Shown here in pieces: positions 1-8,835 of a DNA stretch of 64,000 nt. Each line of letters opens with the position of its first letter. Position 1 is the stretch's first letter. Below the pieces are notes generated by a model that saw nothing but the letters and a program-made list of their open reading frames with translations, was not told where the DNA came from and did not search any database. Source of the stretch: Arthrobacter sp. zg-Y1171 (lineage in GTDB: Bacteria; Actinomycetota; Actinomycetes; Actinomycetales; Micrococcaceae); the NCBI RefSeq assembly GCF_025244845.1, contig NZ_CP104264.1, forward strand, positions 3,348,001-3,412,000, read 5' to 3'. The position numbers and the translations under genes are program-made.

Positions 1-233
1 CCGGCGTCCGGGATGCAGCGGTCATCGGCATCCCCGACTCGAAGTGGGGCGAAACCGGATTGGCCTTCATTGTCCTGGCCGACGGCGACTCCCGCACCAG
101 CGAGGACCTCCGCGCCCAGCTGGGCCAGCGGCTGGCCACCTACAAGCTGCCGCGCCGGATCAACGTCGTTACCGAGCTTCCCCGCACCGCGACCGGCAAG
201 ATCCAAAAGCACGTCCTGCGTGCCGGTGCCTGA
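1..233 (+). CDS. acyl-CoA synthetase / AMP-dependent ligase, C-terminal end (partial)
   Basis: This is the last 76 codons of a gene that begins before the window, read from base 3 to a TGA at 231-233. The residues match the mobile C-terminal domain of adenylate-forming acyl-CoA ligases. There is a GIPDSKWGETG segment and the closing motif LPRTATGKIQK, which carries the family's catalytic lysine. The enzyme would activate a carboxylic acid to its CoA thioester. It lies 53 bp upstream of an MHS-type transporter on the same strand and near CoA-ester catabolic genes, so it probably activates the imported acid. The substrate cannot be read from this fragment. Confidence 0.85.
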   Translation, partial: GVRDAAVIGIPDSKWGETGLAFIVLADGDSRTSEDLRAQLGQRLATYKLPRRINVVTELPRTATGKIQKHVLRAGA

Positions 234-286
234 GCAGGGCACCGGCCCGCAACCCCGCTATCCATCACTCCCCTTCGAAGGAAACC

Positions 287-1624
287 ATGTCATCCGCTCC
301 TGACGCTCCGGCCGCCCCGGCGCTGCGCACCGGAAAGAACGAGGCCCGCCGGGTCATTCTCTCCAGCTACCTCGGCTCGACCATCGAGTTCTACGACTTC
401 CTGCTTTACGCCTCCGCCTCGGCACTGGTGTTTCCGCATGTCTTCTTCACCAACCTGGATCCGCTGGCCGGCACCATCGCCTCCTACGGCACCTTCGCCG
501 CCGGCTATCTTGCCCGGCCGCTGGGCGGTGCCGTGTTCGGGCACTTCGGTGACCGGCTGGGCCGCAAGAAGATGCTTATTCTGTCGATGCTCATCATGGG
601 CATCGCCTCCACCCTGATCGGCCTGATCCCCAGCGCCAACACCATTGGTTCCTGGGGCGCCGTGATCCTGATCCTGCTGCGCGTCTGCCAGGGCATTGCC
701 GTAGGCGGCGAATGGGGCGGAGCCGCCCTCATGGCACTGGAGCACTCAGCGAAGGGGAAACGCGGATTCGCCGCCTCCTTCACCAATGCCGGAGCCCCCA
801 CCGGTGCGGCCCTCGGCACGTTCATCCTGGGCCTCTTCGCCTCCATGCCGGAGGACCAGTTCCTGTCCTGGGGCTGGCGGGTTCCGTTCCTGCTCTCGGC
901 GCTGCTCCTTGTGGTGGGACTCTTTGTACGTTCCCGCGTTTCCGAAAGCCCCATTTTCAAGGCAGCCGTGGAAAAGGAAGCAGCCGATCAGGGCTACGCC
1001 AAGCCCAAGCTGCCGATCCTGCAGGTGCTGCGCCGGCCGCGTGCGTTGATCTTCACCATGCTCGGCGGAGCCTCGGGCTTTGCCCTGCAGGTATTCCTGG
1101 CCACCTTCGCCGTGAGCTACGCCGTCGAACACGGAGCCGAGCGCCAGTCGGTCCTCTACGTCTTCGCCGCCGCTTCCATCCTCAGCGTCGCGTTCGTGGT
1201 GGGTATGGGCCGGCTCTCCGACCGGCTGGGCCGCCGTCCGGTCATGGTCGCCGGCCTGGTGCTGTTCATCGCCATGATCTTCCCGATGTTCTCCTGGCTG
1301 TCGACGGGCAACGTCTGGCTGATCTTCGCCGTCTTTATGCTGGGCTTACTCTTCCATGCCGCCATTTACGGACCGCTGGCCGCGTTCATCTCCGAACAGT
1401 TCGGCACCACCGCCCGGTACACCGGTGCGTCCCTGGGCTACCAGTTCGCCACCCTGCTCGGTGCCGGCTTCACACCCGGCATCCTGTCCTCGATCTATGC
1501 CTCCAGCGGCCGGGACACCGGGCCCGTGGTCTGGTACCTGGCCGGAATGGCACTGATCAGTGCCATCTTCATCCTGCTGACCCGCGAATCCAAGGACTAT
1601 GACCTGGAGACGCACGAGCACTGA
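287..1624 (+). CDS. MFS transporter, metabolite:H+ symporter (MHS/ShiA-like) family
   Basis: A 445-residue, 12-segment membrane protein. The N terminus has the MHS-family sequence SSYLGSTIEFYDF. The MFS loop motif GHFGDRLGRKK lies near residue 84, and its second-half counterpart GRLSDRLGRR follows later. Family members import shikimate, citrate, proline/betaine or alpha-ketoglutarate with protons. The ATG at 287 was chosen because GAAGGAAACC precedes it and the in-frame sequence upstream has no family similarity. It follows the acyl-CoA ligase in the same direction and precedes a convergent MarR gene and a perfect hairpin terminator, so it likely imports the acid that the surrounding genes degrade. 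Confidence 0.9.
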   Translation: MSSAPDAPAAPALRTGKNEARRVILSSYLGSTIEFYDFLLYASASALVFPHVFFTNLDPLAGTIASYGTFAAGYLARPLGGAVFGHFGDRLGRKKMLILSMLIMGIASTLIGLIPSANTIGSWGAVILILLRVCQGIAVGGEWGGAALMALEHSAKGKRGFAASFTNAGAPTGAALGTFILGLFASMPEDQFLSWGWRVPFLLSALLLVVGLFVRSRVSESPIFKAAVEKEAADQGYAKPKLPILQVLRRPRALIFTMLGGASGFALQVFLATFAVSYAVEHGAERQSVLYVFAAASILSVAFVVGMGRLSDRLGRRPVMVAGLVLFIAMIFPMFSWLSTGNVWLIFAVFMLGLLFHAAIYGPLAAFISEQFGTTARYTGASLGYQFATLLGAGFTPGILSSIYASSGRDTGPVVWYLAGMALISAIFILLTRESKDYDLETHEH

Positions 1625-1640
1625 CCCCGCCTCAAAACGG

Positions 1641-1672
1641 TGCCGCATCCTCCGCTGCTAGAGGATGCGGCA
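1641..1672. terminator. bidirectional hairpin terminator
   Basis: Two perfect 12-base arms (TGCCGCATCCTC and its complement) flank an 8-base loop. The hairpin sits between the convergent MHS transporter and MarR genes. There is no strong T-run, which is common for high-GC actinobacterial terminators. Confidence 0.75.
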
Positions 1673-1747
1673 CTACGGCGTCCAGCTCCCCGCTTCAGGG
1701 GTCCGCCCCGGAAGCGGGATGACACTCCCCGGCCCAGCCCGCGGCAG

Positions 1748-2200
1748 CTAGAAAGCGACCTGCTGCAGCAGCCGGCGGAGTTCGTCCTGTTCGGCGGCGG
1801 AGAGCTGCGCCATGGAGGCCGCTGTGGCTCCGACCACTGCCTCCCTGGCCCGCGCATACAGCTCGTCTCCGTCCTTGGTGGGCGCAATGACCTTTGAGCG
1901 GCGGTCCCGGGGGTCGGTCTGGCGTTCGACGGCGCCGCGGCTCTCCAGCTCGTCGATGATGGCCACGATCTGGCTGGGATCCAGCACCAGGAACTGGCTC
2001 AGCTCCCGCTGTGTTGGCGCCGCTCCGCTGCAGGCCAGGGACAGCACGGAGTAGTGGCGCACCTTCAGGCCGAGGTCGGCCAGCCGGCGGTTGGCCTCGG
2101 CCGAGCCCATGGACGCGGCGCGGGCCATCAGGAAGACGGGTTCGGCACCGAGATCGGTAGCGGCGAAGCGGGCGGCAACGCCGTCAGGGAAGGTGCTCAT
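1748..2200 (-). CDS. MarR family transcriptional regulator
   Basis: A 150-residue winged-helix protein of usual MarR length. The recognition-helix region reads TQRELSQFLVLDPSQIVAIID. It is followed by the wing sequence RGAVERQTDPRDRRSKVI, which is diagnostic of the family (the D-x-R-D-R-R core). It is transcribed divergently from the SDR-amidohydrolase-acyl-CoA dehydrogenase-MaoC genes. A TTGA-N5-TCAA inverted repeat lies over the likely -35 of that operon. The likely role is ligand-relieved repression of the catabolic genes. The ligand is unknown, but a CoA ester or free acid of the pathway would be typical. Confidence 0.9.
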   Translation of the reverse strand: MSTFPDGVAARFAATDLGAEPVFLMARAASMGSAEANRRLADLGLKVRHYSVLSLACSGAAPTQRELSQFLVLDPSQIVAIIDELESRGAVERQTDPRDRRSKVIAPTKDGDELYARAREAVVGATAASMAQLSAAEQDELRRLLQQVAF

Positions 2201-2286
2201 GGAGTGTTTGATCCTTCGGCAGGGGCACGGTCAGAACCCCATCCTAGGAGATAGTCGCTTCTCCCAATAAGTGAGGATATTAACTG

Positions 2287-2315
2287 TTGACTTTTTCAAT
2301 GATATGCCGTGGAAT
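2287..2315 (+). promoter_or_regulatory. candidate promoter and MarR operator for the catabolic operon
   Basis: TTGACT at 2287-2292 and TGGAAT at 2310-2315 are 17 bp apart, a plausible -35/-10 pair about 60 bp before the SDR start. The inverted repeat TTGA-CTTTT-TCAA (2287-2299) overlaps the -35, where a MarR repressor would block polymerase. The assignment is inferred from position and symmetry only. Confidence 0.45.
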
Positions 2316-2376
2316 GGGAACACCGCCGCAACGTGGCCGCAGTCACATGCGGCCGGCCTGAGCAAAGGAGCTTCGC

Positions 2377-3321
2377 ATGACCACTGAATCCACTGGTGCA
2401 CTCGCCGGAAAGGTCGCCGTTGTCACCGGCTCCGGCCAGGGCCTCGGGCTGGCCTACGCCGCCGAACTCGCCCGCCAGGGCGCCGCCGTCGTTATCAATG
2501 ACGTGGTCCAGGAAACAGCAGACCGCGCCGTCGAAATGATTACTTCCGCCGGAGGCCGGGCCGTCGCCGTCGTCGCCCCGGTAGGCACCACGGAGGCCGC
2601 CGTAGCCCTGGTGGAAGGCGCCGTGTCCGCCTTCGGTCGCCTGGACATCCTGGTCACCAACGCGGGTGTGCTGCGGGACAAGTCGCTGCTGAAGATGACG
2701 GACGAGGATTTTGACCTCGTGATCCAGGTGCATCTGCGCGGAACGTTCACCTGCGCCCGCGAGGCCTACCGGTATTTCAAGGAAAACAACGTGGCCGGCC
2801 GGATCATCACCATCGGCTCCCCCACTGGCCAGTACGGCAACTTCGGGCAGACCAACTACGCCGCCGCCAAGGCCGGCATTGTCGGCATGGTCCGCACCTG
2901 GGCGCTGGAAATGCGCAAGGCCGGCGTCACCGCCAACGCCGTCATTCCCGTGGCCGCCACCGCCATGACCGAGACTGTCCCCTACTTCCGCGCCGCCGTC
3001 GAGGCTGACCGCCGCGGCGAACCGATGCCGGACTTCTTCCGCAAGGACCTGGGTTTCGGCACCTCCGCCGACGTCGCCGGGCTGGTTGCGTACCTGGCCT
3101 CCGACGACGCGGCGGGGATCACCGGGCAGGTCATCGGTGCCGGCGGCGACCGGCTGCAGATCTTCTCCCACCCCGTACCCGTGGTCACCGAATACCGTGA
3201 GGGCGGTTGGACGTTTGAGGCCCTGCGCGAGCAGTTCCCGGCACTCCTGGAGGGGAACCTGCAGCCGGTCGGCGAGAAGATGCCTCCGCTGCCTGAAGAG
3301 CTCGAACCGCAGGCCCGGTAG
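2377..3321 (+). CDS. SDR family NAD(P)-dependent oxidoreductase (3-hydroxyacyl-CoA dehydrogenase-like)
   Basis: A 314-residue classical short-chain dehydrogenase. The dinucleotide loop TGSGQGLG is at residues 17-24, and the catalytic triad reads Ser148, Tyr161 and Lys165 (YAAAK). It is about 50 residues longer than a typical 250-residue SDR because of a C-terminal tail. Such tails occur in peroxisomal-type hydroxyacyl dehydrogenases. AAAGGAG precedes the ATG. It starts a four-gene run with amidohydrolase, acyl-CoA dehydrogenase and MaoC hydratase, so oxidation of a hydroxyl intermediate (perhaps a 3-hydroxyacyl-CoA) is the likely step. The substrate is inferred, not seen. Confidence 0.88.
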   Translation: MTTESTGALAGKVAVVTGSGQGLGLAYAAELARQGAAVVINDVVQETADRAVEMITSAGGRAVAVVAPVGTTEAAVALVEGAVSAFGRLDILVTNAGVLRDKSLLKMTDEDFDLVIQVHLRGTFTCAREAYRYFKENNVAGRIITIGSPTGQYGNFGQTNYAAAKAGIVGMVRTWALEMRKAGVTANAVIPVAATAMTETVPYFRAAVEADRRGEPMPDFFRKDLGFGTSADVAGLVAYLASDDAAGITGQVIGAGGDRLQIFSHPVPVVTEYREGGWTFEALREQFPALLEGNLQPVGEKMPPLPEELEPQAR

Positions 3322-3335
3322 GGACGGAGACCGAT

Positions 3336-4265
3336 ATGCGCTACGAATACGGCTTGGACCTCGCGTCCCTGGACGCCATCGACATGCACGTGCACATCGA
3401 GTGCTCCGACCACGGCCACGCGTCGCTGCCGGCAGCCCTCACCGAGGCGTCGGCCAAGTACTTCAAATCGGAGGACCGCAGCCCCTCCCTGGACACCATC
3501 GCCGAGCGGTACCGCGAATGGCGGATGGCCGCCGTCGTTTTCACCGTGGATGCCACCACCGCGCTGGGCCATGAACCGAACTCCATCGAGGAGATAGCCG
3601 AGGGCGCGGCACGCAACAACGACGTACTGATCCCCTTCGGTTCAGTGGATCCGCTGCAGGGCAGCCGTGCCGTGGACCGGGCGCGGATGCTGGTGGAGGA
3701 CTACGGGGTCAAGGGCTTCAAGTTCCACCCTTCGCTGCAGGGCTTCGATCCTTCGGACCAGCAGTTCTATCCGATCTACGAGGCGATCTCCGCCCTGGGC
3801 GTCCCGGCCCTGTTCCACACCGGGCAGAACGGCATGGGGGCCGGGCTTCCCGGGGGCTACGGCATCAAGCTTGCGTATTCGAACCCGATGCTGCTCGACG
3901 CCGTCGCCGCGGATTTCCCGGAGCTGCAGGTCATCATGGCCCACCCCTCCGTGCCGTGGCAGGACGAGGCCAACTCCATTGCCACCCACAAGGCCAACGT
4001 CTGGATCGATCTGTCCGGCTGGTCGCCGAAGTACTTCCCGGAGTCCCTGGTCCGGGCTTCGAACTCGATGCTGGCCGACAAGGTCCTGTTCGGCACCGAC
4101 TATCCGCTGATCTCCCCGCAGAAGTGGCTGGGTGCCTTTGAGCAGCAGAGTTTCAAGGATGAAGTACGCCCGAAGATCCTGAAGGACAACGCGGTGCGCC
4201 TGCTCGGGCTGGATACCGCGGCCGGTGCTGCCGCCGGCGCCGCCAGCGCAGGGGAAAGCGCATGA
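3336..4265 (+). CDS. amidohydrolase family 2 protein (ACMSD / ring-cleavage hydrolase-like)
   Basis: A 309-residue TIM-barrel metal-dependent hydrolase. The metal motif HVH is at residues 18-20. Later strand-end motifs are FKFHPSLQG, FHTGQNG, IMAHPSVPWQ and the closing aspartate in FGTDYPL. This pattern is that of amidohydrolase-2 enzymes, which include decarboxylases and C-C or hydratase-type enzymes of aromatic catabolism. The gene follows the SDR by 14 bp and overlaps the acyl-CoA dehydrogenase start by four bases (ATGA), so the genes are translationally coupled. The exact reaction cannot be assigned from sequence alone. Confidence 0.85.
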   Translation: MRYEYGLDLASLDAIDMHVHIECSDHGHASLPAALTEASAKYFKSEDRSPSLDTIAERYREWRMAAVVFTVDATTALGHEPNSIEEIAEGAARNNDVLIPFGSVDPLQGSRAVDRARMLVEDYGVKGFKFHPSLQGFDPSDQQFYPIYEAISALGVPALFHTGQNGMGAGLPGGYGIKLAYSNPMLLDAVAADFPELQVIMAHPSVPWQDEANSIATHKANVWIDLSGWSPKYFPESLVRASNSMLADKVLFGTDYPLISPQKWLGAFEQQSFKDEVRPKILKDNAVRLLGLDTAAGAAAGAASAGESA

Positions 4266-5458
4266 CCGGGCTGCTGACCGAGCCGCGCCTGTACCCGGAC
4301 TGCGATCCGTTCAACGTCGAGGGGCGGCTGACCGAGGCGGAGAAGGCTCCGCTGCGGCGCCTGCGCCGGGTACTCGAGGACTCAGCCCGGCCGCTGCTGG
4401 CGGAATACTGGGAGGCCGGGGAGTTTCCGTACCAATTGGACGGCCCGCTGCGGGAGCTGAACCTGATGGTGCCGGAGGAACTCACCGCGGACGGCGCCGA
4501 ACCCCGCGCGCTCTACCACGGCTTCCGGATCTTCGAACTGGCCCGCACCGACGCCTCGCTTGCCACCTACTACACCGCGCAGGCCGGGCTGTTCCGCACC
4601 GCGTGCCGGGTAGGCGGAACGCCGGAGCAGTTCGCCCAGTGGGATCCATTGATCACCTCCTTTGAGATGACCGGCGTGTTCTGCCTGACCGAGCCCGAGC
4701 ACGGTTCGGACATTGCCGGCGGGTTGGCGACGTCGGCACGCCGCGACGGCGAGGAGTGGATCCTGGACGGCGCCAAGCGGTGGATCGGCGGGGCGTTCAC
4801 CGCCGATTACCTGGCCGTCTTCGCCCGGGACAGCGCCGACGGACAGGTCAAGGGGTTCCTCGTGGACCGCGAAGCAGCCGGGGTGCGGCTCGAAAAGATC
4901 CGCGGCAAAACGTCTCTGCGGATGATGCAGAATGCCGATATTTACCTCGACGGTGTCCGTGTTCCTGAATCCCGGCGGCTCGGCAATGTGAACTCCTTTA
5001 AGGACGTCGCGGCGATGCTGCGGGCCATGCGGTCCGACGTGGCCTGGATTGCCACCGGCATCCAGGCCGGAGCATACGAAGCTGCCCTGCGGTACGTGCG
5101 CAGCCGCGAACAGTTCGGCCGGTCGCTGGGCAGCTTCCAGCTGGTCCAGGAAAAACTTGCCCGCATGCTGGGCAACGTCACCGCGTCCCTGAATCTGGTG
5201 GCAGGCCTCGCGGAGCGCCAGCAGGAAGGGATTTTCCGGGATGAGGATTCCGCCCTGGCGAAGATGTGGATCAGCCTGCACATGCGTGAAACCGTTGCCC
5301 TGGCCCGCGAAGTGGTCGGCGGCAACGGGATCACCCTGGCCACCGACGTCGCCCGTTTCCACGCCGACGCCGAGGCCGTCTATTCCTACGAGGGAACCCA
5401 CGAAATCAATGCGCTGGTCGTAGGCCGCGCAGTCACCGGCAAGAGCGCCTTCGCCTGA
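4262..5458 (+). CDS. acyl-CoA dehydrogenase (glutaryl-CoA dehydrogenase-like)
   Basis: A 398-residue flavoprotein. The FAD/substrate motif LTEPEHGSDIAGG is present, and the C-terminal YSYEGTHEINALVVGR contains the catalytic glutamate in the YEGT context seen in glutaryl-CoA dehydrogenases. It catalyses alpha,beta-dehydrogenation of an acyl-CoA with FAD and passes electrons to ETF. It overlaps the amidohydrolase gene by ATGA. The MaoC hydratase follows 40 bp later, giving adjacent dehydrogenation and hydration steps. Whether it also decarboxylates, as glutaryl-CoA dehydrogenase does, cannot be decided here. Confidence 0.9.
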   Translation: MTGLLTEPRLYPDCDPFNVEGRLTEAEKAPLRRLRRVLEDSARPLLAEYWEAGEFPYQLDGPLRELNLMVPEELTADGAEPRALYHGFRIFELARTDASLATYYTAQAGLFRTACRVGGTPEQFAQWDPLITSFEMTGVFCLTEPEHGSDIAGGLATSARRDGEEWILDGAKRWIGGAFTADYLAVFARDSADGQVKGFLVDREAAGVRLEKIRGKTSLRMMQNADIYLDGVRVPESRRLGNVNSFKDVAAMLRAMRSDVAWIATGIQAGAYEAALRYVRSREQFGRSLGSFQLVQEKLARMLGNVTASLNLVAGLAERQQEGIFRDEDSALAKMWISLHMRETVALAREVVGGNGITLATDVARFHADAEAVYSYEGTHEINALVVGRAVTGKSAFA

Positions 5459-5498
5459 CACGCTCCGCCGTATCCGTCCAGCAACCTAGGAGTTTTCC

Positions 5499-5975
5499 AT
5501 GACTGAAGCACCCGCCTCCGCCCAGACCGTCGTAGCGTTCGAAGAGGTCAAGGACCTCATTGGCAAGAACCTCGGCACCTCGGCGTACCGCGAGATTACC
5601 CAGGGGCAGGTGGACCTGTTTGCCGATGCCACCGACGACCACCAGTGGATCCACGTGGATCCGGAGCGGGCCAAGGACGGCCCCTTCGGCGCCCCGATAG
5701 CCCACGGCTTCCTGACGCTGTCACTGCTGATCCCGATGTGGGGCGAGCTGTTCGACGTGACGGGCGTCAAGACAAAGGTCAACTACGGCCTGGACAAGGT
5801 CCGCTTCACCTCGCCGGTGAAGGTCGGTTCCCGGATCCGGATGACCGCCGCGATCGCCGAGGTCCAGGAGGTCAAGGGCAACGGCCTGCACGTGGTCGCG
5901 GACCTCACCATCGAAATCGAGGGCCAGGAGCGCCCGGCAGTCATTGCGCGGTTCCTCAGCCGGCTGTACGCCTAG
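5499..5975 (+). CDS. MaoC family (R)-specific enoyl-CoA hydratase
   Basis: A 158-residue single hot-dog domain protein of normal length. The hydratase-2 motif is clear: Asp47 and His52 in DDHQWIHVD form the catalytic dyad, followed by GPFGAPIAHGFLTLSLL. It is of the NodN/R-hydratase type. It hydrates a trans-2-enoyl-CoA, matching the product of the upstream acyl-CoA dehydrogenase and giving a hydroxyacyl-CoA that the SDR could oxidise. A good AGGAG lies six bases before the ATG. It is the last gene of the run and converges on the small haem-protein gene. Confidence 0.92.
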   Translation: MTEAPASAQTVVAFEEVKDLIGKNLGTSAYREITQGQVDLFADATDDHQWIHVDPERAKDGPFGAPIAHGFLTLSLLIPMWGELFDVTGVKTKVNYGLDKVRFTSPVKVGSRIRMTAAIAEVQEVKGNGLHVVADLTIEIEGQERPAVIARFLSRLYA

Positions 5976-6001
5976 GCGGTCGGGGCAGGCGGGCCGGAGG
6001 A

Positions 6002-6229
6002 CTACCGCCAGTAGTTGTTCGCGGCCGCAACGGTCGCGAACTCTGTGGCAACCACGTGTGAGGCCGCAATGATGCCGTCCGGGTTGTTGGCATAGGCATC
6101 CCGGATGATGTGCTCCGCCTGCCCGTCCGGCTGGATGGCAAAGGCGGTCTGCAGCGCCAGTTGAATGGCCAGCTGCCGGCCTTCCTCCGGGGTGGCGCAC
6201 TTGAGGGAATTGTTCGGAACAAGCTCCAT
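6002..6229 (-). CDS. hexameric tyrosine-coordinated heme protein (HTHP)
   Basis: A 75-residue soluble protein. Its pattern matches the HTHP family: a TPEEGRQLAIQLA helix, Tyr46 in the DAYANN segment at the position of the haem-ligating tyrosine, then the conserved VVATEFATVAAANNYW ending. The founding member from a marine alphaproteobacterium forms a hexamer with six tyrosine-ligated haems and has weak peroxidase/catalase activity. The gene stands alone, convergent with the MaoC gene. AGGACGG lies before its ATG. The length equals that of the known family, and the biological role is not established. Confidence 0.85.
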   Translation of the reverse strand: MELVPNNSLKCATPEEGRQLAIQLALQTAFAIQPDGQAEHIIRDAYANNPDGIIAASHVVATEFATVAAANNYWR

Positions 6230-6383
6230 GGTGTCCGTCCTGTCTTTTCAAAGTCCGCCGGCCTGCCGGCTCGGCGCACGCGGGCGGATACACCCGACGC
6301 CAACAGTCTTGCGCCGCGCCGCCCGGCACTCAACCGTTTCCGCGGCTTTGCCCTCCCCCGGAGCCGGGACGGCGGGTGGCAGG

Positions 6384-7166
6384 CTACGTCCCTGCGCGCT
6401 GCTTCAGGGCCGCCTCCACTGCGGCAACCACCGCGTACAGCAGGATCGAGGCCAAGGTCACGGCGACGACGGCGGCCCACACCTGGTCATACCGCGCCCG
6501 GGACACCGCGGAGACTATCCCGTAGCCGATTCCCTGCCCCGTGGCGAGCCACTCCGCGAGCAACGCCCCGGTCAGTGCCCCGGGAATGGAGACCCGCAGG
6601 GCGGTGAACAGGGCGGGCACTGCGGTCGGCACCGCCACCTTCCGGAAGGCATCGAACCGGCTGCCCCCGTACACCTGCACCACTTCGAGCATGGCCGGTG
6701 AGGCGGAGCGCAGGCCGAACACGATGGTGACGAGCGCGGGGAACAGCACCACTATGCCGCCCATCGCGGCCACCGCAGCTTCCTGCCGGCCGAAGACCAG
6801 GATGATCATCGGCGCGAGTGCCACCAGCGGCACCGAGCGCAGGAGCATGGCCAGCGGCATCAGAGCGTGCTCCACCCCGCGGAACAGGGTGAAGACACAG
6901 GCCGCGGCGAGCGCGGCCAGCATTCCGGCGGCGAACCCCATGCCGGCGTCGAGCAGTGTCTGTCCCAGCTGCCCGCCCACCAGCGCGCGGTTCTCTGCGG
7001 CCTCCGGGTCCAGGACCAGGAATGTCCAGACCTCCCACGGTCCCTTGCCGATGTAGGCGGACACGTCGAAAACCTTCAGCAGCCCGATCCAGAGCGCACC
7101 AACCACGGCCAGTGACACCGCCAGGCCCAGCAGCATCCGGCCGACGGACCGGACCAGCGCGCCCAT
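6384..7166 (-). CDS. ABC transporter permease (NMT1/THI5-type importer)
   Basis: A 260-residue inner-membrane permease with about six hydrophobic segments. It carries the BPD-type EAA loop around EVVQVYGGSRFDAFRKVAVPTAVPALF, before the last membrane segments, which docks to the ATPase. The ATG at 7166 is used because it overlaps the stop of the upstream permease by one base (TGATG). It is the last gene of a four-gene operon: binding protein, ATPase, permease, permease. The protein resembles the ThiX/SsuC permease class, which imports pyrimidine thiamine precursors, taurine or alkylsulfonates. The ligand is unassigned. Confidence 0.88.
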   Translation of the reverse strand: MGALVRSVGRMLLGLAVSLAVVGALWIGLLKVFDVSAYIGKGPWEVWTFLVLDPEAAENRALVGGQLGQTLLDAGMGFAAGMLAALAAACVFTLFRGVEHALMPLAMLLRSVPLVALAPMIILVFGRQEAAVAAMGGIVVLFPALVTIVFGLRSASPAMLEVVQVYGGSRFDAFRKVAVPTAVPALFTALRVSIPGALTGALLAEWLATGQGIGYGIVSAVSRARYDQVWAAVVAVTLASILLYAVVAAVEAALKQRAGT

Positions 7167-7987
7167 CACAGGCCGCCCACCCGGACACCCGGCCCGCCGG
7201 AGGCCCACGGAACAGCAAATCGGGACAGGAGCCCCAGCACCGCGTAGGCGGAACCGGCCAGGGCGGCACAGGCACCCGCCACACCCCATACCCGTGCCAC
7301 TTCCAGGGTCTGCTGCGCGTTGACCATCGCGGGCCCCAGTCCACGGTCCACTCCGCCCACGTACTCACCGAGGATGGCACCAAGCAACGCGGCCGGTGCG
7401 GCAATTTTCAACGCAGCCAGGACCGACGGCAGGGCGGCAATGATGCGGACCTTGAGCAACTGATGGATCCGGCGGCCGCCGAACACCGTGACGATGTCCA
7501 GGCAGGCACGGTCCGCCGCTTTCAACCCGGCCAGGGCGCTGACCATCGTGGTGAAAAACACCGACAGTGCAGCCAGTGCCACCGCCGTTCCCGAGGACTC
7601 TCCGGACCGCGGCGGGCCCAGGACAATAAAGATCACGGGGCCGACGGCGACCACCGGCAGGCAGTAGCTGACGACGGCCAGCTGCGTGGCGAGCTGCTCG
7701 AGCCGCGGGACCAACAGCACCAGGAACGCCAGCAGCAGGGCCAGGGCGTTGCCCCACAGATAACCGGCGCCGGCTTCGGCCAGGGTCACGGCGGCATTGC
7801 GCCAGTAGAAACCCCATCCGTCGGCCCCCACCTGGGCGAGCACCTCCCACGGGGTCGGGATGGCTCCGGGGCCGCCGTCGCCTGCGGCGCCGATGCCGCT
7901 GAGGAAGGTGGCCGCACCCACCCACCAGAGGGCCAGTACGGCAGCCGCGCCGGTGACCCCCACGGCCCACGGCGGCACGCGGGTCAT
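7166..7987 (-). CDS. ABC transporter permease (NMT1/THI5-type importer)
   Basis: A 273-residue multi-spanning permease. Its EAA-type loop contains [17 protein letters not shown]. It starts inside the ATPase stop codon (ATGA overlap) and its own stop overlaps the next permease, so the two permeases are translationally coupled and probably form a heterodimer. Two different permeases with one ATPase differ from the usual single SsuC/TauC subunit. The same arrangement is common among actinobacterial NMT1-family importers. Confidence 0.88.
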   Translation of the reverse strand: MTRVPPWAVGVTGAAAVLALWWVGAATFLSGIGAAGDGGPGAIPTPWEVLAQVGADGWGFYWRNAAVTLAEAGAGYLWGNALALLLAFLVLLVPRLEQLATQLAVVSYCLPVVAVGPVIFIVLGPPRSGESSGTAVALAALSVFFTTMVSALAGLKAADRACLDIVTVFGGRRIHQLLKVRIIAALPSVLAALKIAAPAALLGAILGEYVGGVDRGLGPAMVNAQQTLEVARVWGVAGACAALAGSAYAVLGLLSRFAVPWASGGPGVRVGGL

Positions 7988-8835
7988 GATGCCTCCGCGG
8001 AGGACGGTCCGCCGAAAAGCAGCTCGGAGGCGTGGTCGTGCAGGGCGTGGAATTCGGGGGTCCGCATCATTTGCGGGGTGCGCGGCCGCGGGAGGTCCAC
8101 GGTGATGACCTCCTTCACGCGGCCGGGACGCGGGCTCATCACCGCCACCGTGTCCGAGAGGAAGATGGCCTCGGAAATTCCGTGGGTGACCATCAGCGTC
8201 GTGGCGGGTTTCTCGGTCCAGATCCGCAGCAGTTCAAGGTTCAGGCGCTGGCGGGTCATATCGTCCAGGGCCCCGAAGGGCTCATCCAGCAGCAGTACCG
8301 ACGGTTTCAGAACCAGCGCCCGCGCAATCGAAACGCGTTGCCGCATGCCGCCGGAGAGCTGCGCGGGCCGGGCCTTTTCGAATCCCTCCAGCCCTACCAG
8401 ATTGATCAGCTCGCGGATATAAGCGTCATCCGCTGCACGCCCGGCGACCTCCAGCGGCAACCGGATATTCGCGTACACGCTCCGCCACGGCAGCAGCGCC
8501 GAGTCCTGGAAGGCGATGCCCAGTTCATGGCCGCGCCGGAGATCCTGGGGCGACTTTCCGTCTACAAGGACTTCCCCGGTGGTCGGTGTTTCCAACCCGG
8601 CCAGGATCCGCAGCACGGTGGATTTTCCGCAGCCGGAAGGACCCAGCAGGGAGATGAAGGATCCGCGGTCGGTGACGAGGTTGGTCTCCGCCAGGGCTGT
8701 CACCTCTTTCCGCCCCGATCCGAACGTCTTACCGAGATTCGTGAGCCGGATTCCCGTGCCGCTGCCCGGCCGGACGGCTTCCCCGGGTGCTGTGATGCCC
8801 GGGGAAGCCGGTGCCAGGGCGTGTTCGGACTGCAT
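7984..8835 (-). CDS. ABC transporter ATP-binding protein (SsuB/TauB/ThiZ-like)
   Basis: A 283-residue ATPase. Walker A is GPSGCGKST, the signature is QLSGGMRQR, Walker B is [12 protein letters not shown], and the switch histidine lies in VTHGISEA. It energises import by the two following permeases. Its ATG begins immediately after the stop of the binding-protein gene (TAGATG), and its end overlaps the next gene by four bases. The sequence class is nitrate/sulfonate/taurine, which also includes thiamine-precursor importers. Confidence 0.93.
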   Translation of the reverse strand: MQSEHALAPASPGITAPGEAVRPGSGTGIRLTNLGKTFGSGRKEVTALAETNLVTDRGSFISLLGPSGCGKSTVLRILAGLETPTTGEVLVDGKSPQDLRRGHELGIAFQDSALLPWRSVYANIRLPLEVAGRAADDAYIRELINLVGLEGFEKARPAQLSGGMRQRVSIARALVLKPSVLLLDEPFGALDDMTRQRLNLELLRIWTEKPATTLMVTHGISEAIFLSDTVAVMSPRPGRVKEVITVDLPRPRTPQMMRTPEFHALHDHASELLFGGPSSAEAS

